From contig NZ_CAJPUY010000009.1 of NCBI RefSeq assembly GCF_905397275.1, positions 186,001 through 250,000 of the forward strand: DNA of 64,000 nt, in the 5' to 3' direction. The translations under genes were made by a program, and so were the position numbers. This DNA is from Cupriavidus yeoncheonensis. Lineage in GTDB: Bacteria; Pseudomonadota; Gammaproteobacteria; Burkholderiales; Burkholderiaceae. The number at the start of each line of letters is the position of its first letter. The first letter of the stretch is position 1. Shown here in pieces: positions 1-10,368 of the stretch. The notes under the pieces are model-generated. The model was not told the DNA's origin. It did not search any database and saw nothing but the letters and a program-made list of their open reading frames with translations.

Positions 1-652
1 GGTATGGCGCCCGCCCGACGAGTCGAACGGCGACTTGCGCACCAGGCGGTGCACGCCGGTTTCCGTGCGCAGGTAGCCAAAGGCGTACTCGCCCTCGATC
101 TTGATCGTCGCGCTCTTGATGCCGGCCACGTCGCCTTCGGACTCTTCGAGCACCTCGGCCTTGAAGCCCTTGCGCTCGCAGTACTTCAGGTACTGGCGCA
201 GCAGCATCGAGGCCCAGTCGCACGCTTCGGTGCCGCCGGCGCCGGCCTGGATGTCGATGAAGGCATTGGCCTGGTCCATCTCGCCCGAGAACATCCGGCG
301 GAATTCCATGCCGGCCACGATTTCCTCGAAGCCCTTGACGTCGGTCTCGATCGATTCGAGCGTGTCGTCGTCGCCTTCTTCCTTGGCGAGTTCGAACAGC
401 TCATCGGCACCGTTGAGGTCGTCCGTGAGCTTGCCGAGGACGCTCACCACGCCTTCGAGTGCTTTCTTTTCCTTGCCGAGATCCTGGGCGCGCTTGGGGT
501 TGTTCCAGACGTCCGGGTCTTCCAGCAATCCGTTGACTTCTTCCAGCCTTCCTACTTTGACATCGTAGTCAAAGATACCCCCGTAGATCTTCCGTCCGGG
601 AACGGAGATCGGAGATTGCACCGGAGATGGCGTTGAGGCGTTCTGCTTCCAT
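1..652 (-). CDS. prfB: Peptide chain release factor 2 (RF2), 3' part missing
   Basis: RF2 recognises UGA and UAA stop codons and triggers peptide release. The ATG is at 652. Frame 0 runs 27 codons to an in-frame TGA (571-569), after which a +1 shift keeps the frame open to base 1, giving about 217 of the usual ~365 residues. Near the window edge the shifted frame reads [11 protein letters not shown], which contains the SPF stop-codon-reading tripeptide of RF2. The GGQ catalytic motif lies outside the window. A perfect TATAAT on this strand (685-680) sits 27 nt upstream of the start. In relatives lysS usually follows, but that cannot be seen here. Confidence 0.96.
564..586 (-). promoter_or_regulatory. 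Programmed +1 frameshift site of prfB
   Basis: On the minus strand the codons read CGG GGG TAT CTT TGA C. This has the purine-rich Shine-Dalgarno-like run, the CTT slip codon, and the weak stop context TGA-C that make up the classical RF2 autoregulatory frameshift signal. TGA is codon 28 (571-569), close to codon 26 in E. coli. When RF2 is scarce the ribosome pauses at TGA and slips +1 to read GAC TAC GAT. The mechanism is known from the family; the sequence elements are seen directly. Confidence 0.95.
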
Positions 653-679
653 GATGATCCTGCGCTTCCAAAACCTTGA

Positions 680-685
680 ATTATA
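680..685 (-). promoter_or_regulatory. -10 element for prfB
   Basis: The minus strand carries a perfect TATAAT 27 nt upstream of the prfB ATG. No convincing -35 hexamer was found at 16-18 bp. The rest of 653-854 holds nothing else recognisable. Confidence 0.5.
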
Positions 686-854
686 GCGGACTCGGGGCGT
701 ATTTCGGCGTCGCGGCGGCGCTGGCAGCCCTTTGCGCGGCGAACGCAAGCGCCTGCCGATGGTCTACCCGGAGGGCCGTGCGACGCGGGCGGCGATAATA
801 GAGCCGCGCCAGGGCCGCTAGCCGCCCTCCCGAAGACCACCTCCACAGGGACGA

Positions 855-1577
855 ATGACGCCAACAAGACACGAAACCGCCGGCCGACGCCGGATGCTCG
901 GATGGATGATCGCAGCTGTTTCCACCGCGCTGGCCGCCGCTTGCGGCACGATGTCCACCGAACCCGCGCCCGAAGGCTTCTACCGCGTAGAAAGCGGCGA
1001 CACGCTCTATTCCATCGCCCGCAAGCAGCGCCGCAACGTGCGCGACCTCGTGCGCTGGAACAACCTCCCCAGCGCCGACCGCATCGAAGTCGGCCAGCTG
1101 ATCCGGGTCAGGCCACCGGGATCCGGCACGGCGACAGCCGCTTCAGCCGGCACGCCGTCGCAGACTGTGACGGATGCGCCGCGCGCGGACAGCGGCGGCC
1201 AGTCGCAGGCGCCTGCCAGCGCCATCCGGCTGCAATGGCCGTCTGACGGCAAGGTCACGTCGCGCTTCTCGCCGCCCGCCAGCAAGGGCCTGACCATTGC
1301 GGTGCCGCCCGGCGGCACGGTAAAGGCCGCCGCAGCGGGCTGGGCCATCCACGTCGGCAACCTGCGCGGCTACGGCATGCTGGTGATCGTCAAGCACAAC
1401 GACGACTGGCTGACCGTCTACGGCAATCTCGACAAGCCGCTGGTCAGCGAAGGCGCCCGCGTGGCCGCGGGCCAGGACGTCGGCAGCATGGGCGGCAGCG
1501 GCAGCGAGCTGCACTTCGAGGTGCGCGGCAACGGCAAGCCGGTCGATCCGGCCAACTACCTGCCGGCACGCGGGTAG
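855..1577 (+). CDS. LysM/LytM-domain lipoprotein (NlpD/EnvC-like, degenerate M23)
   Basis: This is a 240-residue envelope lipoprotein. Residues 1-30 form a signal peptide ending in a lipobox (LAAAC, Cys30). Residues ~42-86 are a LysM peptidoglycan-binding domain ([13 protein letters not shown]). Residues ~145-237 are a LytM/M23 domain ending in VDPANYL. The zinc-binding positions of active M23 peptidases look lost: the first His/Asp site reads GLTI, the YAHL position reads YGNL, and HLHF reads ELHF. It is therefore more likely an activator of cell-wall amidases, like NlpD or EnvC, than a peptidase. The ATG at 855 follows an AGGGA ribosome site; an ATG at 894 is also possible. It converges with recJ, 15 nt apart. 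Confidence 0.85.
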   Translation: MTPTRHETAGRRRMLGWMIAAVSTALAAACGTMSTEPAPEGFYRVESGDTLYSIARKQRRNVRDLVRWNNLPSADRIEVGQLIRVRPPGSGTATAASAGTPSQTVTDAPRADSGGQSQAPASAIRLQWPSDGKVTSRFSPPASKGLTIAVPPGGTVKAAAAGWAIHVGNLRGYGMLVIVKHNDDWLTVYGNLDKPLVSEGARVAAGQDVGSMGGSGSELHFEVRGNGKPVDPANYLPARG

Positions 1578-1592
1578 CGCTAGCGGCGCAGG

Positions 1593-3290
1593 CTACTGCG
1601 CGTGCTCGATCACGAGCTGCACGCGCGTGGCGCCGTTGAAGGTGTTGTTGTCGAGCCGGTAGGCCACCTGCGCGCTGGCGCCGAGCTCGTCGGCGTGGTT
1701 GAACCAGATCGCGTCGAAGCGTTGCCGGCCGCGCCCGAGCTGCAGCTTGAGGTGCTTGCCCTTGAGCACGCTCTGGCGCAGCACGTCGAACTCGCCACAG
1801 AAGGTCGGCGCCGGAAAGCCCTGGCCCCAGACCTGCTGCTCCAGCAGCGTGACGAATTCCGGGCTGAAGCACTGTTCCTCGATATCGCCGTCGGTCTCGA
1901 TCACGCGCGCGAGCTGGTCGTCCGTCAGCCATTCGCGGCCCACGGCCTCGAACGCTTCCTGGAACTGCTCGAAGGTATCGGCGCGCAGCGTCAGGCCCGC
2001 GGCCATGGCGTGGCCGCCGAACTTCACCAGCAGGCCGGGGTGGCGCTTCGAGACCAGGTCGAGCGCATCGCGCAGGTGGAAGCCGGGGATCGAGCGGCCC
2101 GAGCCTTTGATCGTGGCATCGTCGCCCGGGGCGAACGTGATGGTCGGGCGATGGAACCTGTCCTTCAGCCGCGAGGCCACGATGCCGATCACGCCCTGGT
2201 GCCACGTGTCATTGAAGATGCTGACCGTGAAGCGCGCGGACGGATCGGGGCCGGCCAGCGGCTGCTCCAGGATCTGCAGCGCTTCCTGCTGCATGCCGGC
2301 CTCGATATCGCGCCGCTCGCGGTTCATGCCGTCCAGCTCCTGGGCGATTTCCCAGGCCCGGTTCGCGTCGTCGGTGAGCAGGCATTCGATGCCCAGCGAC
2401 ATGTCGGCGAGCCGGCCGGCCGCGTTCAGGCGCGGGCCCAGGCCGAAGCCAAGATCAAAGGTATTGGCGCGCGTGGCCTCGCGTCCCGCCGCGCGGAACA
2501 GCGCCGCCACGCCGGGATGCATGCGCCCGGCGCGCATGCGGCGCAGGCCCTGCGCGACCAGGATGCGGTTGTTGGTGTCGAGCTTGACCACGTCGGCCAC
2601 GGTGCCGAGTGCCACCAGGTCCAGCAGCACGTCCAGGCGCGGCTGCGTGGCCGGCGTGAACGCGCCGCGCCGGCGCAGCTCGGCGCGCAATGCCAGCAGC
2701 ACGTAGAACATCACGCCCACGCCGGCCAGGTTCTTGCTCGGGAATTCGCAGCCGGGCTGGTTCGGATTGACGATCACCGCGGCCGCGGGCAGTTCCGAGC
2801 CGGGCAGGTGGTGGTCGGTCACCACCACGTCGATGCCGAGCGCGTTGGCGGCCGCCACGCCATCCACGCTGGCAATGCCGTTGTCGACCGTGACGATCAC
2901 GTCGGGCTGCTGCCTTGCGGCGAGCGCGACGATTTCCGGGGTCAGCCCGTAGCCGTACTCGAAGCGGTTCGGGACGATGAAATCGACCTGCGCGCCCAGC
3001 ATGCGCAGCCCGCGCACGCCGACGGCGCAGGCGGTGGCGCCGTCGCAGTCATAGTCGGCCACGATCAGCAGGCGCTTGCGTGCGGCGATGGCGTCGGCCA
3101 GGTACTCGGCGGCATGGCCGATGCCCTTCATGGCCGTGGGCGGCATCAGCTCCGGCAGTTCGGTGGCAAGCTCGGCGGGCCGCGCCACGCCGCGCGCGGA
3201 CAGGATGCGGGCCAGGGTCGGGTGCAGGCCGGCAGCCGCCAGGGTGCTGGCGTGCTCGGCGGAATAGGGGCGGATGGCAATCCGGGTCAT
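1593..3290 (-). CDS. recJ: Single-stranded-DNA-specific 5'-3' exonuclease RecJ
   Basis: RecJ degrades 5' single-stranded DNA in RecFOR recombination, mismatch repair and base-excision repair. The 565-residue product has the DHH-family metal motifs in order: VADYDCDGA (residues ~78-85), VDNGI (~135-139), TDHH (~158-161) and the LVALGTVADVV segment. The DHHA1 region and the C-terminal OB-like region follow. Its length matches E. coli RecJ (577). The gene lies 30 nt downstream of the RpfE-like gene on the same strand and is probably cotranscribed with it. Confidence 0.97.
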   Translation of the reverse strand: MTRIAIRPYSAEHASTLAAAGLHPTLARILSARGVARPAELATELPELMPPTAMKGIGHAAEYLADAIAARKRLLIVADYDCDGATACAVGVRGLRMLGAQVDFIVPNRFEYGYGLTPEIVALAARQQPDVIVTVDNGIASVDGVAAANALGIDVVVTDHHLPGSELPAAAVIVNPNQPGCEFPSKNLAGVGVMFYVLLALRAELRRRGAFTPATQPRLDVLLDLVALGTVADVVKLDTNNRILVAQGLRRMRAGRMHPGVAALFRAAGREATRANTFDLGFGLGPRLNAAGRLADMSLGIECLLTDDANRAWEIAQELDGMNRERRDIEAGMQQEALQILEQPLAGPDPSARFTVSIFNDTWHQGVIGIVASRLKDRFHRPTITFAPGDDATIKGSGRSIPGFHLRDALDLVSKRHPGLLVKFGGHAMAAGLTLRADTFEQFQEAFEAVGREWLTDDQLARVIETDGDIEEQCFSPEFVTLLEQQVWGQGFPAPTFCGEFDVLRQSVLKGKHLKLQLGRGRQRFDAIWFNHADELGASAQVAYRLDNNTFNGATRVQLVIEHAQ

Positions 3291-3320
3291 GGGGTGGTCT
3301 GCTTTTTCTGGATTCGGGAT

Positions 3321-4421
3321 TCAGGCGGTGAAGGCCAGGTCGGACAGCAGCGCGCGCCAGTCGCCACGCTGGCCCATGCCGCGCCAGAACTTGCGCAGGT
3401 CGGCCCGGCGCACGGTGAATTCGGCGAAGTGGTTCTCGCCGCCGAGCACCAGCGTGATGGCTTCAATGCTGCCGTCGCCAAGTGCCTGCAGCGCGGGTGC
3501 GAACCAGTCGGCGTCCAGCGCATGCATGCGTTCGATCCACAGGCCCCAGTCCTGGGCGATATGGGCCTCGGTGGCGCTGTCCAGCATTGCCATGACCGGG
3601 CCGTCGGCCTGCACGCCGGCAAATCCGGCGGGGAGAGGCGCGATACGGCTGCCCCCTGCAAGCCCGAGGCCGGCCAGGAACGGATCGCTGGCCAGAATGG
3701 TGTCGGCCAGCCTGGCCACCGGCTGCATCGCGCCGCCGCCATACAGCCAGACGGAATTGATGGACAGTTTCCCGGCCGCCTCGCGTGCCTGGTTGACCGG
3801 GTGGTCGAACCAGGTCATCTGGATCTCGTTCTGCAGCCGGCGCCAGTCGCGTGCGCGCGCGCCATCCTGCAGCCAGATGTCGATATTGCGGCCCGTGGCG
3901 CGCAGCGGGGTGGTGGCGTCGAGCGGGCCAAATACGGCTTCCGGCAGGTACCAGCGCGCCGCGCCGGGCGCCTCGAGCGTGATGTCCGCTTCGCGCAGCA
4001 GCGGCTCGATGGCGGCGCGCAGCGACGCGGCTTCCTCGTCACGCACGCGCAACTGGTCGGGGTGGATCAGCACCAGGTGGTCGCGGGCGGCATGGATATG
4101 CACCAGTTGCAGGCAGGTCCAGGCTTCGCTATCCGCCGGCGCGGCACCGCCGCTGTCGGCCAGCCGCATATAGGGCGCCATCGGCACCCTGGCCGTGTCC
4201 AGCCCGGCCTTGCCGGCCAGCCAGCGCTCGTGCGGCAGGCTGCGCAGCCAGGGGTCGTCGTGCCGCTCGCGCTGGCCGGGCGTGGCCCGGGTCAGCAACT
4301 TTCCGAGCGCGGGCAACTCCAACTGCCGCAGCAGCGCGCCGGGCACGACGTCGTCCGTGGCATCGTCGCCGGCGCCGGGCGGGACGGAAAAGGGCACAAT
4401 CAGGGTCAGGTGCGTCATCAT
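3321..4421 (-). CDS. RpfE-like conserved protein of unknown function
   Basis: This 366-residue soluble protein has no signal peptide or obvious catalytic motif. It resembles proteins that relatives annotate as RpfE-type regulatory protein or as phosphoglycerate-mutase-like. The name rests partly on context: in Xanthomonas the rpf region also groups prfB, recJ and rpfE. The ATG at 4421 is followed at once by a second ATG (4418). The open frame continues upstream to 4955, but that part overlaps lolC and is a shadow. There is no Shine-Dalgarno sequence, and a TACAAT (4436-4431) lies only 9 nt before the ATG, so the message may be nearly leaderless. The biochemical function is unknown. Confidence 0.75.
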   Translation of the reverse strand: MMTHLTLIVPFSVPPGAGDDATDDVVPGALLRQLELPALGKLLTRATPGQRERHDDPWLRSLPHERWLAGKAGLDTARVPMAPYMRLADSGGAAPADSEAWTCLQLVHIHAARDHLVLIHPDQLRVRDEEAASLRAAIEPLLREADITLEAPGAARWYLPEAVFGPLDATTPLRATGRNIDIWLQDGARARDWRRLQNEIQMTWFDHPVNQAREAAGKLSINSVWLYGGGAMQPVARLADTILASDPFLAGLGLAGGSRIAPLPAGFAGVQADGPVMAMLDSATEAHIAQDWGLWIERMHALDADWFAPALQALGDGSIEAITLVLGGENHFAEFTVRRADLRKFWRGMGQRGDWRALLSDLAFTA

Positions 4422-4538
4422 GGTGGCGAGATTGTAAACTTCCGGCTGGCCGGCGCCAGCCTCGAGTGTGGCGCGGGGCTCCCGGCGCTGCCGGGCCGCC
4501 CCGGGCACAGGCGCCTTTCCGAAACAACAGGAACCCTC

Positions 4539-6519
<1,981 letters not shown>

Positions 6520-6543
6520 CGCCTCCGGCCGCGTGCGCGGCGC

Positions 6544-6891
6544 TCAGCGCACGCGGTTACCGTAGCGGATCGCGCGGACCTGGCCTTCGGTGAACAGCAG
6601 GATGGTCATGAACTGGCCGTAGCCGGGGTTGTAGGTCCACTCCTCGACGTTCTCGCAGGCGGGGGTGATGACGCTGCCATCCTGCGCGGCAGCCCTGGCC
6701 GCGGCGTTCGGCAGCGGTTTGCAGAACGCGTCGCGGTAGACCGGTTCGCCGCAATTCTGCAGGATCTCGGCCTTGCCGTCGCCGTTCCGGACGAGGTAGC
6801 CGCCGCAGCGCATCGACTGGGCGCCGGCGGGTGCGGCGCAGAGCAGGACGGCTGCGGTGAGGATGCTGCCCGTCAGGTGGATTGCCTTCAT
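6544..6891 (-). CDS. DUF2845 domain secreted protein
   Basis: This 115-residue protein has a Sec signal peptide of about 25 residues ending APAGA before QSMRCGG. The mature part has the DUF2845 pattern: MRCGGYLV, a CGEP motif and EEWTYNPGYGQFM. Four Cys residues remain in the mature domain, as is common in exported proteins with disulfides. An AAGGAG ribosome site precedes the ATG. Its function is unknown. It is transcribed towards lolD and diverges from tatD. Confidence 0.8.
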   Translation of the reverse strand: MKAIHLTGSILTAAVLLCAAPAGAQSMRCGGYLVRNGDGKAEILQNCGEPVYRDAFCKPLPNAAARAAAQDGSVITPACENVEEWTYNPGYGQFMTILLFTEGQVRAIRYGNRVR

Positions 6892-7020
6892 GCAAGCTCC
6901 TTGGATAGGCCGCGGCGCGCCCAGGCGCGCTCAACATCACATCGGCCGATCCGGAAATGTACGAAAATTGTGGAATCCGCGCTACCCCCGCCGGCGGAAC
7001 CCCTTCAGGACTTGCGTGCC

Positions 7021-7875
7021 ATGTGGATCGACACCCATTGCCATCTCGATGCCAGCGAATTCGACCCTGACCGCGCCGATGTTGCCGACGCGGCCGCGGC
7101 GGCCGGCGTGACCGGCATCGTGGTGCCCGCCGTGGCGGTGTGGAATTTCGACGCGGTGCGCACGCTCGCGCGGCAGGATTCACGCTGCGTCTATGCGCTC
7201 GGGATCCATCCGCTGTGCTCGGCCGCTGCGGCGCAGGCTGACGTGGATGCATTGCGCAGGGAGGTGACGGCGTCGATCGGCGATCCGCGCTTTGTCGGCA
7301 TTGGCGAGATCGGCCTCGACTTCTTTGTCTCCGGCCTCGATGCCGAACACCAGACCTGGCTGTACATCGAGCAGCTGAAGATCGCGCGCGAGTTCGACCT
7401 GCCGGTGCTGCTGCACGTACGCAAGTCGCAGGACCAGGTCTGCGCGCAGTTGCGCAAGCTGGGCGTGCGGCAGGGCATTGCCCATGCCTTCAACGGCAGC
7501 CACGAGCAGGCGCGCCGCCTTATCGACCAGGGGCTCAGGCTGGGCTTCGGCGGCAACGTGACCTTCAGCCGCGCGCGGCAGATCCGCCGGCTGGCCACCG
7601 AGTTGCCGCTCGAGGCGCTGGTGCTGGAAACCGATGCGCCGGACATCGCTCCGGCGTGGCTGTCCGATGACCAGTTCGGCGAGCAGCACAAGGCCCGCAA
7701 CACGCCGGCCGAAGTGGCAGGCGTGGCGAGCGTGCTCGGTGAACTGCGCCAGTTGGAGCCACTCGCGCTGGCGCAGGCCATGTGGCGCAACTCGGTGGCG
7801 GCGCTGCCGCGCCTGGCCGCGTTTGCCGACGCGATGGCGCCAGCAGGCGCCAACCCGGCCGACAACAAGTCCTGA
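7021..7875 (+). CDS. tatD: TatD-family metal-dependent deoxyribonuclease
   Basis: The 284-residue TIM-barrel hydrolase starts with the metal-binding motif DTHCHLD (residues 4-10). It also carries GEIGLDFF, LPVLLHVRKS, IAHAFNGS and LVLETDAPD, all characteristic of TatD/YcfH. The family has 3'-5' exonuclease or DNase activity and is linked to DNA repair and fragmentation. The ATG at 7021 is used because the conserved core begins immediately. An in-frame start further upstream (6877) would add unrelated residues antisense to the DUF2845 gene. comEC follows 70 nt downstream. Confidence 0.9.
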   Translation: MWIDTHCHLDASEFDPDRADVADAAAAAGVTGIVVPAVAVWNFDAVRTLARQDSRCVYALGIHPLCSAAAAQADVDALRREVTASIGDPRFVGIGEIGLDFFVSGLDAEHQTWLYIEQLKIAREFDLPVLLHVRKSQDQVCAQLRKLGVRQGIAHAFNGSHEQARRLIDQGLRLGFGGNVTFSRARQIRRLATELPLEALVLETDAPDIAPAWLSDDQFGEQHKARNTPAEVAGVASVLGELRQLEPLALAQAMWRNSVAALPRLAAFADAMAPAGANPADNKS

Positions 7876-7945
7876 CTCGCTGACAAGCTTTTCCCGGCAA
7901 CGCGGGGGTACAAGGAAGACCCTCTGGACTTGCCGGGAAAGCTTC

Positions 7946-10357
7946 GTGCGCCTGATCCTGCTGGGTTTCGTGGCCGGCTGCTGGACCTTGCAGCGGCAGG
8001 GCGCCGTGCCGACGGCCGGGATGCTGGCCATGGCAGCGCTGTTGCTGACTGCCCTGATCGCGCTGGCCGTGGCGCGGCTTGCGCACCGGCCTGCAAGCTG
8101 GCTGGCGCGCGGGGCGGCCGTGCTGTTGGGGCTCGCCGTGGGCTTTTGCTGGTCCGCGTGGCGCGCGCAGTTGCGCATGGATGACTGGCTGGCGACGCGG
8201 CACGAGGCGCGCGACATCGAGGTGACCGGCGTGGTATCCGGCCTGCCTGCCGAACTGGCGCCAGGCGCACGCTTTGCCTTCACGGTCGAGGCCGCGCCGC
8301 GCGGCGAACGCGTGCCGGACCGCATCGTCCTGAACTGGCGCGAAGCCCCCGCCGCATTGCGCCCGGGCCAGCGCTATGCGTTCACGGTGCGATTGCGCCG
8401 TCCGCGCGGGCTGGCCAATCCGTACGGCTTCGACTACGCGTACTGGCTGCTCGAGCAGGGCTATGGCGCGACGGGGTACGTGCGCAGCGTGCGCAATGGT
8501 CCGCTGGAAGCGGCCGGCGAGCGGCTCGCGTGGCGCATCGAGGCGCAGCGAGCGTCGCTGCGCGACCGTATCCGTGCCGTGCTGCCACCTGGCGCCCGTT
8601 TCGGGCCGGTCCTGGTGGCGCTGGTCGTCGGCGACCAGCGCGGTATCGACAGTGAAGACTGGCTGCTGTTCAACCGCACCGGCACGGGTCATCTGATCAG
8701 CATTTCAGGGTTGCATATCACCATGATCGCGGGTCTGGCCGCGGCGCTGATGCGCTGGGCGTGGCGCCATTCCTTTGGCCTGGGCCGCCGCTTGCGCCGG
8801 CCGCTGCCGTTGCGGTGCCCGGCGCGGCAGGCGGGGCTCGTGGCGGCCGTGCTGGCCGGCTTGGGCTATGGGCTCATTGCCGGGTTGCAGATCCCGGCGC
8901 TGCGCACCGTGGCGATGCTGTCGATCGCCGCGCTCGCCGCCTGGGGCGCGCGCACGCCGCCGGCGTCGATGGTGCTTGCGTGGGCGGCGTTCGTCGCGCT
9001 GTTGCTGGACCCGTGGGCGGTGCTGCTGCCGGGCTTCTGGCTGTCGTTCGGCGCAGTCGGCGTGATCTTCCTGGCGGCGGCACGTGCCGAAACGCCGGCG
9101 AGAGGCTTCTGGCCACGCGTGCGTGCCGCGCTGGCCGCCGCGGCGCGCACGCAATGGGCCGTCACGCTCGGGCTGGTGCCGCTCACGCTGCTGCTGTTCC
9201 GGCAGTTCTCCGTCATTTCCCCGCTTGCCAATGCCATCGCCATTCCTGTGGTGAGCATGCTGGTTACGCCGCTGGCGCTGCTGGGCGCGGTGATGCCGTC
9301 AATCCTGGCCGGGCCACTGCTGGCCATTGCGCATCAGGCACTGGCGTGGCTGGCGGTGCTGCTGCGGTGGCTGGCCTCGCCCGAATGGGCCGTCTGGGAA
9401 ACGGCGCAGTCCGGCGCGCTGGAGACGGCGTTGGCCCTGCTGGGCACACTCGTCCTGCTGGCGCCGCCGGCATTCGGACTGCGCACACGGCTGCACGGGC
9501 TGCTGTTGATCCTGCCCATGGTGCTCGCGCGTGGCGATGAGGTTGCATCCGGAGAATTCCGCGCGGTGATGCTCGACGTGGGGCAGGGCACCGCCGTGCT
9601 GGTGCAGACGCGCACGCATGCCTTGCTCTATGACGCCGGGCCAGCCTATGCCTCGGGCGGCAGTGCGGGAGCGCAGGTCGTCATGCCCTACCTGCGCGCG
9701 GCTGGTGTACGCAAGCTCGACCACCTGATGGTCAGTCACGAGGATATCGATCACGCGGGCGGAGCGCGGCACGTCATGGAGGCCGTGACAGTGGATGCAA
9801 GATCCACCGCCGCCCCGGCGGGACACGAGCTGCTTGGCAAGACCGAATGGCGGGCGTGCGGGGCTGGTCAGCACTGGGAGTGGGATGGCGTGCAGTTCAC
9901 CGTGCTGCATCCGGCGGCGGAGCAGTCCCGCGATGCGGCCGTCGCGAGCAATGCGCGCAGTTGCGTGCTGCGTGTGGACAATGGCCGCCGGAGCCTGTTG
10001 CTGACCGGCGATATCGGACGGGAGGAGGAACGTGAGCTGGCCGGGCGGCTACCTGCGGCGCTGGCGCGTGCCGATGTTCTGGTGGTCCCGCACCATGGCA
10101 GCGGCACATCGTCCAGTCCCGAGTGGCTGGCGGCCGTCAGCCCCGATGCGGCGGTGTTCCAGCTTGGTTACCTCAATCGCTACAAGCATCCGCGAGCCGA
10201 AGTGTGGGAGCGCTATGGCAACGCGGGCATCCAACGCTACCGCACCGACGAAACCGGCGCGGTCACCATGGATACGCATGGCGAAGGCTATTCGCTGGAG
10301 GCGTTCCGCCAGGTGGAGCGTCGCTACTGGCGCGACGCACCAGAGGCGCCGCGATAG
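7946..10357 (+). CDS. comEC: DNA internalization competence protein ComEC/Rec2
   Basis: ComEC forms the inner-membrane channel for transforming DNA. The ~803-residue product has the expected three parts: an N-terminal DUF4131/OB-like region with membrane segments (~1-230), the multi-spanning Competence domain (~240-500), and a C-terminal metallo-beta-lactamase-like domain (~535-780). The last part has LDVGQGTAVLV, SHEDIDHAGG, LLTGDI and VVPHHGS. The GTG at 7946 is the first sensible start after tatD, with GGGAAA upstream. The start is uncertain by a few codons. The family is widespread in bacteria not known to be naturally competent, so uptake activity cannot be assumed. Confidence 0.9.
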   Translation: MRLILLGFVAGCWTLQRQGAVPTAGMLAMAALLLTALIALAVARLAHRPASWLARGAAVLLGLAVGFCWSAWRAQLRMDDWLATRHEARDIEVTGVVSGLPAELAPGARFAFTVEAAPRGERVPDRIVLNWREAPAALRPGQRYAFTVRLRRPRGLANPYGFDYAYWLLEQGYGATGYVRSVRNGPLEAAGERLAWRIEAQRASLRDRIRAVLPPGARFGPVLVALVVGDQRGIDSEDWLLFNRTGTGHLISISGLHITMIAGLAAALMRWAWRHSFGLGRRLRRPLPLRCPARQAGLVAAVLAGLGYGLIAGLQIPALRTVAMLSIAALAAWGARTPPASMVLAWAAFVALLLDPWAVLLPGFWLSFGAVGVIFLAAARAETPARGFWPRVRAALAAAARTQWAVTLGLVPLTLLLFRQFSVISPLANAIAIPVVSMLVTPLALLGAVMPSILAGPLLAIAHQALAWLAVLLRWLASPEWAVWETAQSGALETALALLGTLVLLAPPAFGLRTRLHGLLLILPMVLARGDEVASGEFRAVMLDVGQGTAVLVQTRTHALLYDAGPAYASGGSAGAQVVMPYLRAAGVRKLDHLMVSHEDIDHAGGARHVMEAVTVDARSTAAPAGHELLGKTEWRACGAGQHWEWDGVQFTVLHPAAEQSRDAAVASNARSCVLRVDNGRRSLLLTGDIGREEERELAGRLPAALARADVLVVPHHGSGTSSSPEWLAAVSPDAAVFQLGYLNRYKHPRAEVWERYGNAGIQRYRTDETGAVTMDTHGEGYSLEAFRQVERRYWRDAPEAPR

Positions 10358-10368
10358 CCGGCGCGCCA

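Noticed and set aside
1602-4538. Very long plus-strand open frame upstream of and continuous with lolC
   Set aside because: It is antisense to recJ and the RpfE-like gene, and its low-complexity His/Gln/Arg/Ala composition is typical of GC-rich shadow frames. LolC similarity begins only at 4539.
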